Under the pieces are notes generated by a model, which was given only the letters and a program-made list of their open reading frames with translations, was not told the DNA's origin and ran no database searches. A program made the translations under genes and the position numbers. DNA of 64,000 bases, from the NCBI RefSeq assembly GCF_945859685.1, contig NC_079147.1:189331174-189395173 (forward strand), in the 5' to 3' direction. The stretch is from Eupeodes corollae. Lineage: Eukaryota > Arthropoda > Insecta > Diptera > Syrphidae. Below, in pieces: positions 11,645-23,898 of this stretch (the stretch's first letter is position 1; every line of letters begins with the position of its first letter).

Positions 11645-13409
11645 ACATACAAACAGAAACATTTTTTTTATTTCTCTCGGCGGACTTGTGGTGCCTGAAT
11701 TTACATTGTATTTTTCATCTCTTCTTTTTGAAATGTGCTTGTAAAAATACTCATCCCAATTTCCTTTCTCCATCAGCAAATTTAAAAATATATAATAACA
11801 AATTCTTTTCACTGCACCAGGCGATCATGAAAAGTAGGATGGATGCATGTTTTAGTTTTAGTTTGATCTGCTCTCCTTCAAATTTGGTTCTACCATTTTG
11901 TATGTATGCGTTGAGAAGTTTTGCTTTACTATTTCTGTTTTCACCTTTTTTGCGTAACCACATCCAACCAACAAAAAAACTAACGCCTCCTCTTTGGTGA
12001 TTGTGTTGGTCTTTCTTTTTCTCCTGAAACGGAACAAATAATATTTTGAAGTGGGCTTGGTTATTCATATTGAGGGCACACTTTAATATCGAAGTATGGA
12101 ATAAAAACAAAATATATAATACCTTCTTCCTCAGCATTGTCATTGGTCGCCTGGCACATCAATAGAATTTAAACAGTAGTATGGTCCGGACACCGGAGGC
12201 CGTTTTCTGCGTTAAACATTTTGTATTGGCCGGGATAACATATTTCATAGCAAGTCAGCCTTTTTTTGTAATTCATGCTTTGTAAGAGACCTTTTCTTAT
12301 GAATACTTCCAAAGAGAACAGAGCAAAACTTATTCTTATTTTCTATCAGTATAAGTATGTAAAAGAAACTATACAGAAACCCAAAGATAAGAACAACTGA
12401 AACCAAATTTATAACGAAAAGCAAATCAAAACAACAACAGATAAATGTGAATCTTCTTGGCCATCATGATCGCTGGTAGTAGTAGTCTGATTTTTACGTG
12501 TTATGTTTTGAAAATTGAGAGCACTTTCTCAATATAAAGTGCTACAAAATGTGCATAATTATAGTTTTTGTTCTGATCAGATTTTTAAGCTTCAAATATC
12601 CAAAGAAAAAGTTGAGAAGTAGGTATTCTTTGTCTACTAGGATCCTGTATAGCAGAAAGCCCTGTATTCGTTCATTCCTTTCGTTTTAATTGTGATATTC
12701 ACACTGTTCTATAAGAAATCAAATGGAATGAAACAAAAAAATTAAATAACAAAATTTAATAAAACTTACGAACAAATATTGTTTTGTTGACTGTTGCGTC
12801 CCTTCAATGGATTGACATTGCGTTAAAGCGTTATTCATCTCTTCTTCTTAAAATATACTTCCATAGAATAATCCCAACTCATACTTTTCCTTCAGAAAAC
12901 TTACCAAACAATTCTTTTCACTGAACCAGGCAATCATGACAAGTAGGATGCATTTTTTAAGTTTTGTTTGGATCTGTTCTCCTTTGTATTTTCTGCTAAC
13001 ACGTTTCAGAAACGCAAAACGCTTCTTACGGTTCTGTTCTTTTGTTATTTTTTTCCTGAAGCGGCACTAAAAATGGGATGGGCTTAGTTTTTCGTTTGCA
13101 AGGGCAAATTTTAATAAAGAAGATGAAACAAAAGAAAAGAAACAAAATAAATTACACCTTCTTAGTCAGCCTGTTCACCTGATGTATCAATAGAAATTAA
13201 GTGAAACTGCAGCGCCCAAATGTAGTGGGCAAAAACAAAAATATACATACAGGATAAGCCATATCCTCCCTGCTCAATTTCGATAAATATTAGTAGGTCC
13301 AGAAGAAATGAAATAGAAATACACTTGAAAGAACAACGGAAACCAAATCTCTATAACGAAAAGCAAATCATAACAACTCAGGTATATGTAGTATCTTGAT
13401 CGTTGTAGT

Positions 13410-13933
13410 CACGATTGCCACATTGGTCATCTGTGACCAAATTTGGTCTTTATTTTTTCACTTGGTCAAATGGTCATTTGTTATTTCATTTGGTCATATT
13501 TTTTGGAAACGACAAAAGATGTTCGACAATTTTAGTAACGACAACGTTCTTTTAACATACTCACTTAGCTAAATAGAAATAACTGTCAAACCCATTTAAG
13601 CAACTTTGTGTAAATAATAACTCTTGATCTGAAATTATGGACTAAGCCGTAAAAATTCTCGAAATCGAAATTATTGTAAAAACTTATATACTCTGATTAA
13701 ATGTTAAAACGTTTTGTTTTTATAATTCGTCATCTTTATTTGGGTTCATCAAATTTAGTTAAATGTGTTAGGGATTTTGTGAGTTTATTTGTAAGTAATT
13801 AACAAATAAATGATATCTGCATAATTTGGAAAATATGTTAAACAAAATGTTATTATGTTGGTAATTTTTACCTACAAGTGGTCATTTTTATTTTCAAATT
13901 TGTACACACACTTTTTTTCAAGTGGCAACCGTG
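13410..13933. mobile_element. hAT-type MITE, second copy carried by the tandem duplication
   Basis: Same element as 9095-9618, at exactly +4315, with the same ends and flanking 8-mers. It was copied by the segmental duplication and not by a separate insertion. Confidence 0.75.
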
Positions 13934-14387
13934 GTAGTAGTCGTCTGGCACGTACTTCGTATGTTTTGGAAACTGGGAGCACTTTCTAAATATAAAGTGC
14001 TACAAAATGTGCATTTTATATATTCAAAGAATTATTGATCTCTTGGCGAAATAGTTGAGAATACAACTATCTACTACGATTTAAGCGGTAAAGCCTGAGG
14101 TCGTTTATTCCTCTTATTTTTGTCGTAATATTCACTCGCCAAGTCCAAAAATCAAACTGAATAAAAAATAATACAATTTTATATAACATATACAAAATAT
14201 AATGGTTTTTTACTTCTCGAAGCGGACTTTTTGTACCTGGATTGATTTTGCGTTTTACTCGTAGCGTTTTTCATCTTTTATTTCTTTTTCAAATGTGCTT
14301 GTTTAAAAACACACTCATCCCAACTCTTCTGAAAACTTACAAAAAAATAACAAATTTGGTCAATGTAGCAGGCGAAACAAAAGTAAA

Positions 14388-15959
14388 AAGAGGCTGGGAT
14401 TCGACCCACACTGATAACTTCGATTTGTCTTGCTTAAAAGTTTGTCTATATATACTAGTATCAATTTTTACCAAATGTGTGTACTATTTTTTATGAAAAA
14501 ATGAACTGATGGATTTTTATATAAAAATTACAGAACATCCAAAACAATATTTTCTGTAAAATAAAAAGAGTTTCGTAGATAATATATTTAATTTTTAAAA
14601 GCTTTTTGAGTCGTAGGAAAATTTTCACCAACTTATTAGTATTGTTCTTTTGTTAGATTTTTATTTAAAAAAAAAAAATGATAATTCAATTTTCCTCAAA
14701 ATTCTACTGAGTGTTGACAACAATAATTTTTAAAAGATAAAATTAGTTTAAAGCCTTTATCTCATGTTTTTGAAAAAATATTCGAGTCGAAATTCAATTT
14801 TTACCAAGTTTTATTAATTTTTTTCTTTAGGTTTTTATTTTTTGTAAGAAAACTGTCATTTCGCTTTTTCTCAAAATTTGTCAATATTTTTTATAAGTTA
14901 AAATTAGTAAGAAGCCATTATATCAGATTTTTGAAAAGATATTTGAGTCGAAAATTAATTTTTACCAACTTTTGTTAATTTTTTTTTCGGTTTTTATTTT
15001 TTGTAAAAAAAACTGTAAATTCGATGTTTTTCAAAATTTAATAAATGTCAACAACAATATTTTTTGAAAGATAAAAGTTGTTTAAAGCCTATATCTCAAA
15101 GCTTTGAAAAGGTATTTTAGTTGAACATCAATTTTTACGAACTTTTATTAGTTTTTTTGTTTAGGGTTTTAGTTTTAGTAAAAAAAAACTGTCAATTTGA
15201 TTTTTCTCAACATTTTTCAAAATGTTGAAAACAATATTCCTTATGAGATAAAATACGTTTAAGGCCTTAATCTCAAGTTTTTGACAAATATTTGAGTCGA
15301 AATTCAATTTTTACCAACTTTGAGTAATATTTTTTTAGGTTTTTATTTTTTATAAAAAAACTGTCAATTATATTTTTCTCAAAATCTTATCCGATGTCAA
15401 AAACATTACTTTTCGTTGCATAAAATTGTTTTAGAGATGAAATCATATTTAAGTGAAAAATTTCCAATTATTGGATTTTTTTCCGAAAATATAATTGTTT
15501 TGTATCACGTTACAATATATAATAAAAAATTTAATTCAATTCTTTAGCGTCATTGGTTCATGAGATATTTTGGGTTAACCAAAATGTTCACCTTTTCTTT
15601 AAAGCCCTTACTGCATCTTTCTGTGTTATTATCTGTATAAAAAAATTTATTTGAAGTCGATATCTCTTCTGGTTCTTGAGCTATGGGCCAACGAACATAC
15701 GGACATACGGATGTACGGACGTACACGAACGTACGTACACACGCACGCACAGACATCTTTCTAAAAATCGACTCTAGGGACGAGATAAAATATTTTTAGA
15801 ATGATGTCTGTGCGTGCGTGTTTACGTACGTTCGTAGAGGCATCTTTCTAAAAAATGTTTTATTTCGACTCTAGAGACCTGAAAACGTCGAGAAATGTCA
15901 AAATTTTCAATTTGACAAATCGGACCCATTACAATAACTTCCTATGGGAAGTTAATAAA
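14388..15959. repeat. AT-rich element T2, copy 3 (inside duplication copy 2)
   Basis: Duplicate of the T2 element at 10073-11644, with the same monomer series, CGTACG block, inverted partner block and terminal palindrome. I saw no base differences in the lines I compared. Confidence 0.7.
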
Positions 15960-16026
15960 ACATACAAACAGAAACATTTTTTTTATTTCTCTCGGCGGAC
16001 TTGTGGTGCCTGAATTTACATTGTAT

Positions 16027-16541
16027 TTTTCATCTCTTCTTTTTGAAATGTGCTTGTAAAAATACTCATCCCAACTTCCTTTCTCCTTCAGCAAATTTAA
16101 AAATATGTAATAACAAATTCTTTTCACTGCACCAGGTGATGATGATAAGTAGGATGGATGCATGTTTTAGTTTTGTTTTGGTTTGCTCTCCTTCAAATTG
16201 ATTCTAACATTTTGTACGTATGCGTTGAGAAGTTTTGCTTTTCTATTTCTGTTTTCACCTTCTTTATGTAACCACATGCAACCAACATAAAAACTAACGG
16301 TCAATCTTTTTCTCCTGGAACGTAACAAAAAATATTTTGAAGTGGGGTGGGCTTGGTTATTCATATTGAGGGCACATTTTAATATCGAAGTATGGAATAA
16401 AAACAAAATATACCTATAATACTTTCTTCCACAGCATTGTCATTGGTCGCCTGGCGCATCAATAGAAGTTAAACAGCAGTATGGTCCGGACAGCGGAGGC
16501 CGTTTCTGCGTTACACATTTTGTATTCGCCGGGATAACATA
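16027..16541. repeat. Third, partial and diverged U copy
   Basis: Continues in register with copies 1 and 2 after the duplication boundary but differs by many substitutions and small indels, for example GGTGATGATGATAAG where they have GGCGATCATGAAAAG. It ends abruptly near 16541, where the sequence changes to the RTE-like tail. This diverged copy is what the right-hand end of the locus looked like before the duplication. Confidence 0.7.
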
Positions 16542-16555
16542 AAAATTGTTGATCT

Positions 16556-16654
16556 CAGCCAAGCAATAAAATTTAGTTATCATAGTTCATACTCATTTCT
16601 ATTATTATACCCTTACCCTTTATCGCGGGCGAAGCCGCGGGTAAAAAGCTAGTA
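16556..16654 (+). mobile_element. Short LINE/RTE-like 3' tail with a GC-rich hairpin
   Basis: A GC-rich word, CGCGGGCGAAGCCGCGGG, able to form a short hairpin, stands out in AT-rich DNA and is followed by TAAAAAGCTAGTA. From memory this combination resembles the 3' ends of RTE-type non-LTR retrotransposons in several insects, notably Lepidoptera. No coding part accompanies it, so this would be a heavily 5'-truncated copy. Confidence 0.4.
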
Positions 16655-16659
16655 CAAAA

Positions 16660-16980
16660 TATAACTTACTTACTTACTAAAGGTGGCGCTACAGTCCTGT
16701 GTGAAATAGGGCCTCACCCAACAATCTTCTCCATCTAGCTCGGTCCCTAGCTAGATGTCTCCAGTTTCGCGCTCCAAGTTGGGCGAGGTCACCTTCCACT
16801 TGTGCACGCCACCTGATTCGTCTTCATCTACTGCGCTGTCCTGTGGGTGCGGATTCGAAGACTTTCCGGGCCGGAGCATTGGTTTCCATGCGCTCTACGT
16901 GAACCAGCCATCTTAGTCGTTGGACTTTTACCCTTCTAAGTCTACGTCGCTGTACAGCCCGCACAGCTCGTCGTTCCAAA
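16660..16980 (-). pseudogene. RTE-like LINE fragment (C-terminal coding end plus short-repeat tail)
   Basis: On the minus strand there is a series of conceptual words typical of the end of RTE-type ORF2: a NDELCGLY-like start, WLVHVERMETNAPARKVFES, then QVEGDLAQLGARNWRHLARD and RRLLGEAL. Frameshifts and stops are present. The fragment ends in a run of AAGT repeats (TTACTTACTTACTTA on the plus strand, 16664-16680), as expected of an RTE 3' tail. Local GC content is much higher than in the flanks. It sits inside the U-repeat array, separating the third U copy from its remnant at 16985-17290. Confidence 0.55.
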
Positions 16981-16984
16981 AAAA

Positions 16985-17300
16985 ATACAAAATATAATGT
17001 ATTATATATTTCCCGTAGCGGACTTTGTCCCTTGATTGTTTTTGCGTTATAGCATTTTTCTTGTTTTACTTATTTTATAAAATGTGCTTGTTTAAAAAAA
17101 CACTCATCCCAACTCTTCAGAAAACTTACAAAAAAATAACAAAAGAAAACAAACAAAATACATGATACCTTCTCCGGTGCATCAATAGAAGTTAAACAGC
17201 AGTATCCTTCAAATGGCGGATCCAGATTGGGGGCCGTAGCTGTCATCCTGGGAGATAATTTGTTTGTATTTTTGTAGGAATTTCCATTCAATTCAAAACT
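16985..17300. repeat. Degenerate U remnant
   Basis: Matches the 9870-10040 segment of the array (AATGTGCTTGTTTAAAAA, then CACTCATCCCAACTCTTC, then AAACTTACAAAAAAATAACA). It marks the right end of the 3.6-17.3 kb array. Confidence 0.55.
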
Positions 17301-20040
17301 AATCGTATTGAGTCAATGGATATGACCCCTATTATATTTTAACCTATTTATTTTTTGTATATGAAAACAAAATTTGTATGTTACTTTCTAAACTTTGTTG
17401 CAAAAAGTACCACTTTTAACTGAGGGCTGGACCAAGAACATAATATGAATCTGACATTCAGCCCTATTGCAAAAACTTAGCTCAAATTCATCAAATTTTG
17501 CCCAATTGACGATTCAGGGGGGCGTCATATGAGTCATAAGGCTTATGCAAGTAAGTTGTTTAATTAAAGATTTGTTAGTTATTTAACGAAATTTACCAAA
17601 AAGAGGTTTGTTGTCAAAAAAATTGAAAATTTTTGTACCTTGAGTAATGCTTTTAATTATTTTCATAAAATTTATTTACAAGAAAAAGAACAAGATTCAT
17701 GTTTTTAAGAAAAAACCTTGAATAGGAGATCTTTAATTTTACATTAAGTTCCCTTTACATTCCTAAAACTAGCCTTCAATTCCATCTTATTTTTTGTATG
17801 CACATAAATAGTGAACATTGAAGTGATTTTTACTTGCGACACATGGTAACCATGTATATCATACATGACATTAAGATGATAGAAAAGTAAAAAAAAAAGT
17901 GGGTCCCGCATTCCATCCGTCTGCATGTCTGTCTGTAAAGTATAAACCACTGTGACGATTGAAACTAAGCCGATTAACTTAAGGCGTTTGTTTCATGTTT
18001 TAATACTAAAAATAACAGCAGTCCCCATCCAAATTTGTTTGTGTAAATTCGAAAATTCAATTTTTTTTCAGAAATGAACCGATAGATTTTTTAGAACTTT
18101 CTCTAATTTTTTCTTAATTCAGTGTGTTTTTGCCAGAAAAACATATTTTTGTATTGCTTCAAAACGGTACCCCTCATAAAGCCGTTATTTTGTTTCAAAT
18201 TTTATCAAGAACTTAATCAGATTTCAATAATCTTGTCTTTTTAATGCAATCTTGTCTTGTCGATGGTCAAATTTTCAAACTGATGATGATTTTTGATGAT
18301 CGATTTAAATTTTTGAGAACATTTTTATTGCAGGTATTGCAGCCCGGTAGTAATTTCTTCTGTTGAATAAAACTTTTAAGGTCGTAACAAATTAAAGTAA
18401 TCTACATTTTGAATTTGCTTTGGATGTTCTATAACTGAGATTTAAAACGAATTTCAAGAATATAAGTGTCACAAAAACAGCAAAATAGACACTTTTGTTA
18501 AACTAATGGCTAATTGTAAAACACAATGCACGTTCCATAACTATTAATATAAAAGCTTTTAATCCTTGAGAACTGACGTGAAAAGAAATTCTGAAACGTG
18601 TAGTTTGTGACTGCCTTTTTTTTATATTCAGAGAAATTATGTACTTGAATGCTCTTATTTCCTTAAATTCAAGAACCAAACATTTGTCTCTCTACAATTT
18701 TTAAGTTTTGTTGACTCCTTTATCAGCTTTAATCTACGAGTAAGCAGACTGGTAGTGATAGTAATAATAGTCTCCCGAAAATTGAGTCCGAAAAATCTAC
18801 GTCAAAAAACAGAAAGTTTTTGATATCAGATTCTTTCTCATTTTCTGGGTTTTGAATTTATTGTAGCGTTTTTCTTATTAATATAAATGGCAAAAGAATA
18901 TATTTTTTTTGGGAGAAAGCAAAAGCTGTTTTCCTCTTAAAAATGGCATATTTAGAAAACTGTTAAAAAAGCTTGAAATGCTTTCATAAGAAGAGAGTCT
19001 ACTAAATTAAATAGTAAGACTATAGCTTGCTGGATGATAGCGTTCTAAGATAATTTAATAACTAAAGTTGTCACTTTAACCATTGAAATGTGTACATTTA
19101 AGGTTAAGATGCACATTAAGTTATATAAATTTTGTTAGCCTCCTTTAAAGAACATTTTTAAGCGGTAAGTAAAAACTCGTCAATACGTTAAATGCGTGAC
19201 CCCCCCCCCTGATTAAAAATCTGGATCCACCCTTGTATCCTTCTGTCTTAAATCAGCTTTTGTGGCACATTACAAAACAACCAAAGAAAATGTGCTTGTT
19301 CTTCGTTACCAAACTTGAGTACATTTTACAACACGCTAACATTTTTGATTACAAGTCCGTTCCGCGTCTTGCTTTATCAAAGAACTAAAATCATATTTAT
19401 AACGAAATGAAAAACAATAGAAACCTTCACTTGGATCTTCATCAAAAGTTTAATGAATTAAAAGTAGATTTGTATTTTTTGTAAAGAAACACTTTCAAAT
19501 GTATTTTTTTTTTAAATTACCAAACATTAATAACAATATTTTGTGAAATATAATAAGCTTGACTATTTCTTTATTTTCAAAATATTGATATTTACCGAAT
19601 AACTCACAAGGTTTTCACTTTTTGTAAATAAATAAATTTTAATAAAATGAAACAAAATTTTTAAAGCGTAAGTTCAAGGCGAAAAATTTTTATTTTCATT
19701 TCTTTTTTTATTTACAAAAAAATATCTCTGATCGATCATTTTTCTAAGGTACGTTAAATGTATAAAATAACATTTAATTCAAGTGGATCGATGACATAAT
19801 TGGTTCGCGGCCAACGAAATGGTTACCTTTTTTAAATTTGTATTATAAAAAAACCACAGAACTAATTTATTTAAAAGTTCTTTGAGCATATTGTCATGTT
19901 AATTTCTGTAAAACAATATTTATTTGGTGGTTCTTGAGATATGGGGAACGAAAAAAGGTATTCTGAACTTAGGGACGTACAAAATAAAGCTGTTAGTTCT
20001 TAGACAGACGGAATGACGTATTGAGAAAATGTATATTCTA
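17301..20040. repeat. AT-rich DNA with degenerate T2-like sequence
   Basis: About 2.7 kb with no credible gene. The part from about 19430 to 20010 follows the T2 order: AT-rich monomer words, then TTGGTTCGCGGCCAACGAAA, then a GGTTCTTGAGATATGGGGAA phrase and GGGACGTAC. Weak similarity to the T2 start (CATCCGTCTGCATGTCTGTC) occurs near 17915. A run of about ten Cs lies at 19200-19209. The rest is unassigned. Confidence 0.45.
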
Positions 20041-22538
20041 TATACTTCATTAGTTAGATGCTATGGTCAGTTCAATACCTGCCTATGCCACCTAAACGGG
20101 TACTGCGTCTTGAGAGTAATTGACACAAACGTGTATATTCCCTCCAGTTAAGAGTATTAGTCACTAAGCCCTAAAACTGTTGGCAGTTTCATTAGTTTCC
20201 AATAGCCGGAATGAAGTAATGTGGCGATTCTATCAATATTGTCTACACTTCAGTCAATGTTTCGTAATAATTACAGATGGATTTTGTAAATTTCCACAAC
20301 AACTTTTAACTCATTTAGTTAAAAAGTGATTATAAAGAGCTTGTGATATTTCTACAAATCACAGTTTCACTTAAAATATTCCATTTGAAAAATGTCTACA
20401 TTATGTTTATCCTCTTCAATCATCTAACTAATGATTTTACACAGCATCCACCCCCTAATCACGTTCCGAGTTATAAAAAACAAAATCCTAATACATCAAT
20501 ATTTCTATTAGAACTATAGTTTTCTAATAAACTGCTTCTAACCAAGTGCATAGAAACCGTAAAACACGGTCAAAAGTGCAATTTGTAGTAATAATTCTCT
20601 AAAATTCTCTCAGCACAAGACACCGCTTTCTCAAAATGTACCCACTAAAACCAACTTCAGATTTTGATCACGATGTGATTATTAAGGCTACGCTCTCACT
20701 TAAGCTATAAAGAATCATCAAAAATAGAAAACCATCATGCAACCAAAGACGACGACGACGGGACGCTCAAAAACCGATGACTACGCCATTACCATCAACT
20801 GTACGAACTATACCGCGCGTGTTGACGATCCCGATATAATGATGATGACTACGATTATTTCTCCGTATTGCACCTTGAACAAAACAGAGGTGTATCACGT
20901 TTTATTTGAAAATATCCATCGACGCGGACGACCCGACCACCATCATACAACATAGAGGAACAGATATCTATGCTTTGAAATGAGAGAAACTTGTATGGGA
21001 TGATAATCCACTCTGCAAGGAACTCGGGCTTGTGAACTTCAAGCCTCTGGTATATCTTCTTATTTTTCTCCTCACCTTGAAATTGAAATGTTTGCGGTTG
21101 CAGTTTCTTGGATGCAACGTACATTATAAAAACATAGATTCAACGATATAACATAGGTGTTAAGATAAACGATTTAATTCGCACCTCTCGTGCTACGTAA
21201 TCAACGCGTCGAAACAGAAATACTCTGGCGCTGCGATCGTAAATCAAACGTCATCGATCGAGAACGAACAAATCTTTTCTGGCTGATTATGCCCCTGGGT
21301 GCTCTGCGTTTTCATAGTAAACTTGAACTCGATTTTAGCATGGCATGGTCTCACTGCGCAGCAATTGAGTGAGTTAAGACTTGAGAGAGATCTTATCACA
21401 AGACCAAATGGATGGATGATTGCTTTTATGGTCGTTTAAAAGACGCAGACGTCTTACTACCACTAGGATCATCGCGACCAATTTCACACAAATTGAACTA
21501 CTGAATATGTATTTTATGGATAAATAAATCGACTTATTGAGTTGAACGCAGTGGATAGATTAATAGTTAAAGATGAAGTATGATTTTTTGTCTATAAGGG
21601 AGGAAAGTTTTTCAAAGTAACGATAACGGTTAACATAGTCTGAATTATCATAAATGTTCAATGATGATCCAAAGATCAGGAAGTTTAATGTCCTCATTTC
21701 ATTGTGCCTTTCTGGATTTTCTTTTGGATCGGTTTTATACCTTACCTAGTAAAACATAGCTCTTCATCGTGAACTCAAGTCTAACACGAAAATTGCATGC
21801 TAATGAGAGTTCTTCTAGTGTTCTGAGTTGAAATTCTACTTGGAAAACAACGTCACAATGTCTCGTGTTTTGTTGTCATCAATGTCGATGGCATGGTTTT
21901 CGTGGACTCGTGCATGTGTTTCTGTTAACTACTTAATACGATACCATGTCGTAGATCGAATGCAAATTAAATGGCATTTGAGGGGGGAGTTATGCTGAAA
22001 TACACGTCCATATAATAGAATCAAGAGTAGGTAGGAAAAGGTAAGTTTTCTACAGTAGTTTTTATTGGTTGCTTTAATCAATTCAATTCATTAATAATTA
22101 TTTTCTTTATTTTATGAGAAATAAAGTGTTAAAGTTCAAGGGTCGGAATTGAGTATAAAGCAATAGGTTATTAACAATCAAGTGAAAAAAACACCCAAGA
22201 TTCTTACTTCAGCTTTTAATTTTAATTTCCTAGTTCTTTTGAAAATGTGCTGCTATAGAACCCGAAGTCCAAACCGTCCTTCATTCGGATGGCTTAGCAC
22301 TCTATGAAATTATATATTAATCGAAATACCAACAACTTTAAGTCATACAATATAAGGGAGGTACATATGTATTTACTATATGTATGTTCTCATTTAAACA
22401 CAAACAAATGTTAAGTAATTTATTTGGCGGTAAACGGCTGATTCACCTTCATTCCCCATACATCTAAGTACTTACAACAGTGAAAAAAAAAAACTATTCT
22501 CATTCCCTTTTATGTTTTTATTTCTCCCGTCGCTCTAA
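20041..22538. other. Unassigned, apparently low-copy region
   Basis: Less AT-rich than its neighbours, especially 20640-21500. Several open frames of 60-90 codons occur on both strands (20737-20955 + and 20855-21124 - overlap), but none shows a recognisable domain and splice signals are not convincing. No inverted repeat or copy elsewhere in the window was found. It might be ordinary intergenic DNA or a decayed gene. Confidence 0.4.
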
Positions 22539-22546
22539 AGGGTCCT

Positions 22547-22752
22547 ACACATCATCAATGTTACTTGTCAATTTTACTCGGACGACATTTAAAATTGACA
22601 TATTGATGAGAATCAAACAAATTTTGAGTTTTTTCAATTTTACTTGACAGAATATTATGATGCCGTGGTGGGTGTATTAATTTTAACTTCAATGTTAGAT
22701 AGAAAATGGCGTGAATAATGCCTACACTTGGCAATATTAACTGATCGTGTGT
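22547..22752. mobile_element. Short MITE with imperfect TIRs and 8-bp flanking repeat
   Basis: The 8-mer AGGGTCCT lies on both sides (22539-22546 and 22753-22760). Just inside, ACACATCATCAATGTTA at the left resembles the inverted right end ACACACGATCAGTTAA. The interior has a further inverted pair (TTGTCAATTTTACT and TTCAATTTTACTTGACA). An 8-bp duplication would suggest hAT, but AGGGTCCT could also be part of the inverted repeat. Its right part is the start of the 250-bp tandem array. Confidence 0.5.
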
Positions 22753-23422
22753 AGGGTCCTTCAGGTTTCACAATCAATTTTCGTACAGGCAGCGCCACGA
22801 GTCCTTAACAAAAAATAGTAGATGAAATATCGAATTGTTATTTTCTGAACACCGTTTAATTTAATAAAAATGATTTAAAATCATGAAAATGAATATAAAA
22901 AATAAACCAGCATGGTGTTCAATGTATTAATTTTAACTTCAATGTTAGATAGAAAATGGCGTGAATAATGCCTACACTTGGCAATATTAACTGATCGTGT
23001 GTAGGGTCCTTCAGGTTTCACAATCAATTTTCGTACAGGCAGCGCCACGAGTCCTTAACAAAAAATAGTAGATGAAATATCGAATTGTTATTTTCTGAAC
23101 ACCGTTTAATTTAATAAAAATGATTTAAAATCATGAAAATGAATATAAAAAATAAACCAGCATGGTGTTCAATGTATTAATTTTAACTTCAATGTTAGAT
23201 AGAAAATGGCGTGAATAATGCCTACACTTGGCAATATTAACTGATCGTGTGTAGGGTCCTTCAGGTTTCACAATCAATTTTCGTACAGGCAGCGCCACGA
23301 GTCCTTAACAAAAAATAGTAGATGAAATATCGAATTGTTATTTTCTGAACACCGTTTAATTTAATAAAAATGATTTAAAATCATGAAAATGAATATAAAA
23401 AATAAACCAGCATGGTGTTCAA
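22673..23422. repeat. Three exact tandem copies of a 250-bp unit
   Basis: The units are 22673-22922, 22923-23172 and 23173-23422. Each starts TGTATTAATTTTAACTTC and ends CAGCATGGTGTTCAA. I saw no difference between the copies. The first 80 bp of each unit is the right end of the MITE at 22547-22752 with its AGGGTCCT flank; the remainder is flanking DNA. The array was therefore built after the MITE inserted. Confidence 0.92.
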
Positions 23423-23890
23423 ATATGCGTTTCGCTCCGATGCAATGGTTGGGCTCATCAGAAGATGACCATTACACCTTGTCTTGACGAGCATATTTTC
23501 TCGAATAAATCGGGAATCCATATAATATGAGCTACATAGCTTAGCTTATTTTTATATTTATTTTTCATGATTTAAAATCGTATTTATTAAAAAAAAAAGA
23601 TTGCTTCGGAAAAAAGAAAAATGGTGAAATCTTTTTTCTGCGCATCGCTGTATTTAGCACAATCCTTAACTTTATTCCAGCTTACTTAATTATAAGTTGA
23701 TGTCATTATATTTGGAGTGTTATTCAAAAACTAATTAAAGACACTTTTCTTGTACGAAGTCATAAAGCTTCAAAATTAAGAAGATGTTCACATTACATAA
23801 ATCACATAAATGGACAGAACTAAAATAATGAAACGTCAAAATGAGTTGATTCAAAAGACACGAATCTGAATACTGTATACTAACCTTGAA
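23423..23890. other. No gene seen
   Basis: AT-rich spacer between the 250-bp array and the LINE. Nothing recognised. Confidence 0.5.
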
Positions 23891-23898
23891 ATGGGAAT

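Larger units (their letters stand above)
7397..11711. repeat. 4315-bp tandem segmental duplication, copy 1
   Basis: Every landmark in this interval recurs 4315 bp downstream. Reading the two side by side I found only two substitutions: T at 8683 versus A at 12998, and G at 9448 versus A at 13763. It contains two U units, a hAT-type MITE (9095-9618), a U remnant and a complete T2 element. The left limit is set by the first differences from copy 2, at 7395-7396 versus 11710-11711. The two copies are far more alike than any other pair of U or T2 repeats in the window, so the duplication is recent, or the assembly has repeated it. Confidence 0.9.
11712..16026. repeat. 4315-bp tandem segmental duplication, copy 2
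   Basis: Almost exact repeat of 7397-11711 at an offset of 4315 bp, including the U units, a T2 element (14388-15959) and the hAT MITE. Identity with the following third partial copy (16027 onward) continues to 16074 and then breaks at 16075 (C in place of T). Copies 1, 2 and 3 therefore share a 48-bp perfect stretch (7397-7444, 11712-11759, 16027-16074), which is the likely exchange site. Confidence 0.9.

Noticed and set aside
7058..15835. Arg/Val-rich open frames on the minus strand of the CGTACG blocks (6915-7127, 11235-11441, 15550-15756)
   Set aside because: They follow directly from alternating CGTACG/ACGCAC words in a repeat, lie in every copy, and have no start or splice context.
7413..16406. 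Overlapping open frames on both strands of the U repeats (for example 7413-7685 + and 7436-7828 -)
   Set aside because: The same DNA is open on both strands, frames change between diverged copies, and no domain is visible, so this is repeat and not coding sequence.
20737..21124. Gene suggested by opposing open frames with higher GC
   Set aside because: No recognisable motif, overlap on both strands and no convincing splice signals; left as unassigned DNA.
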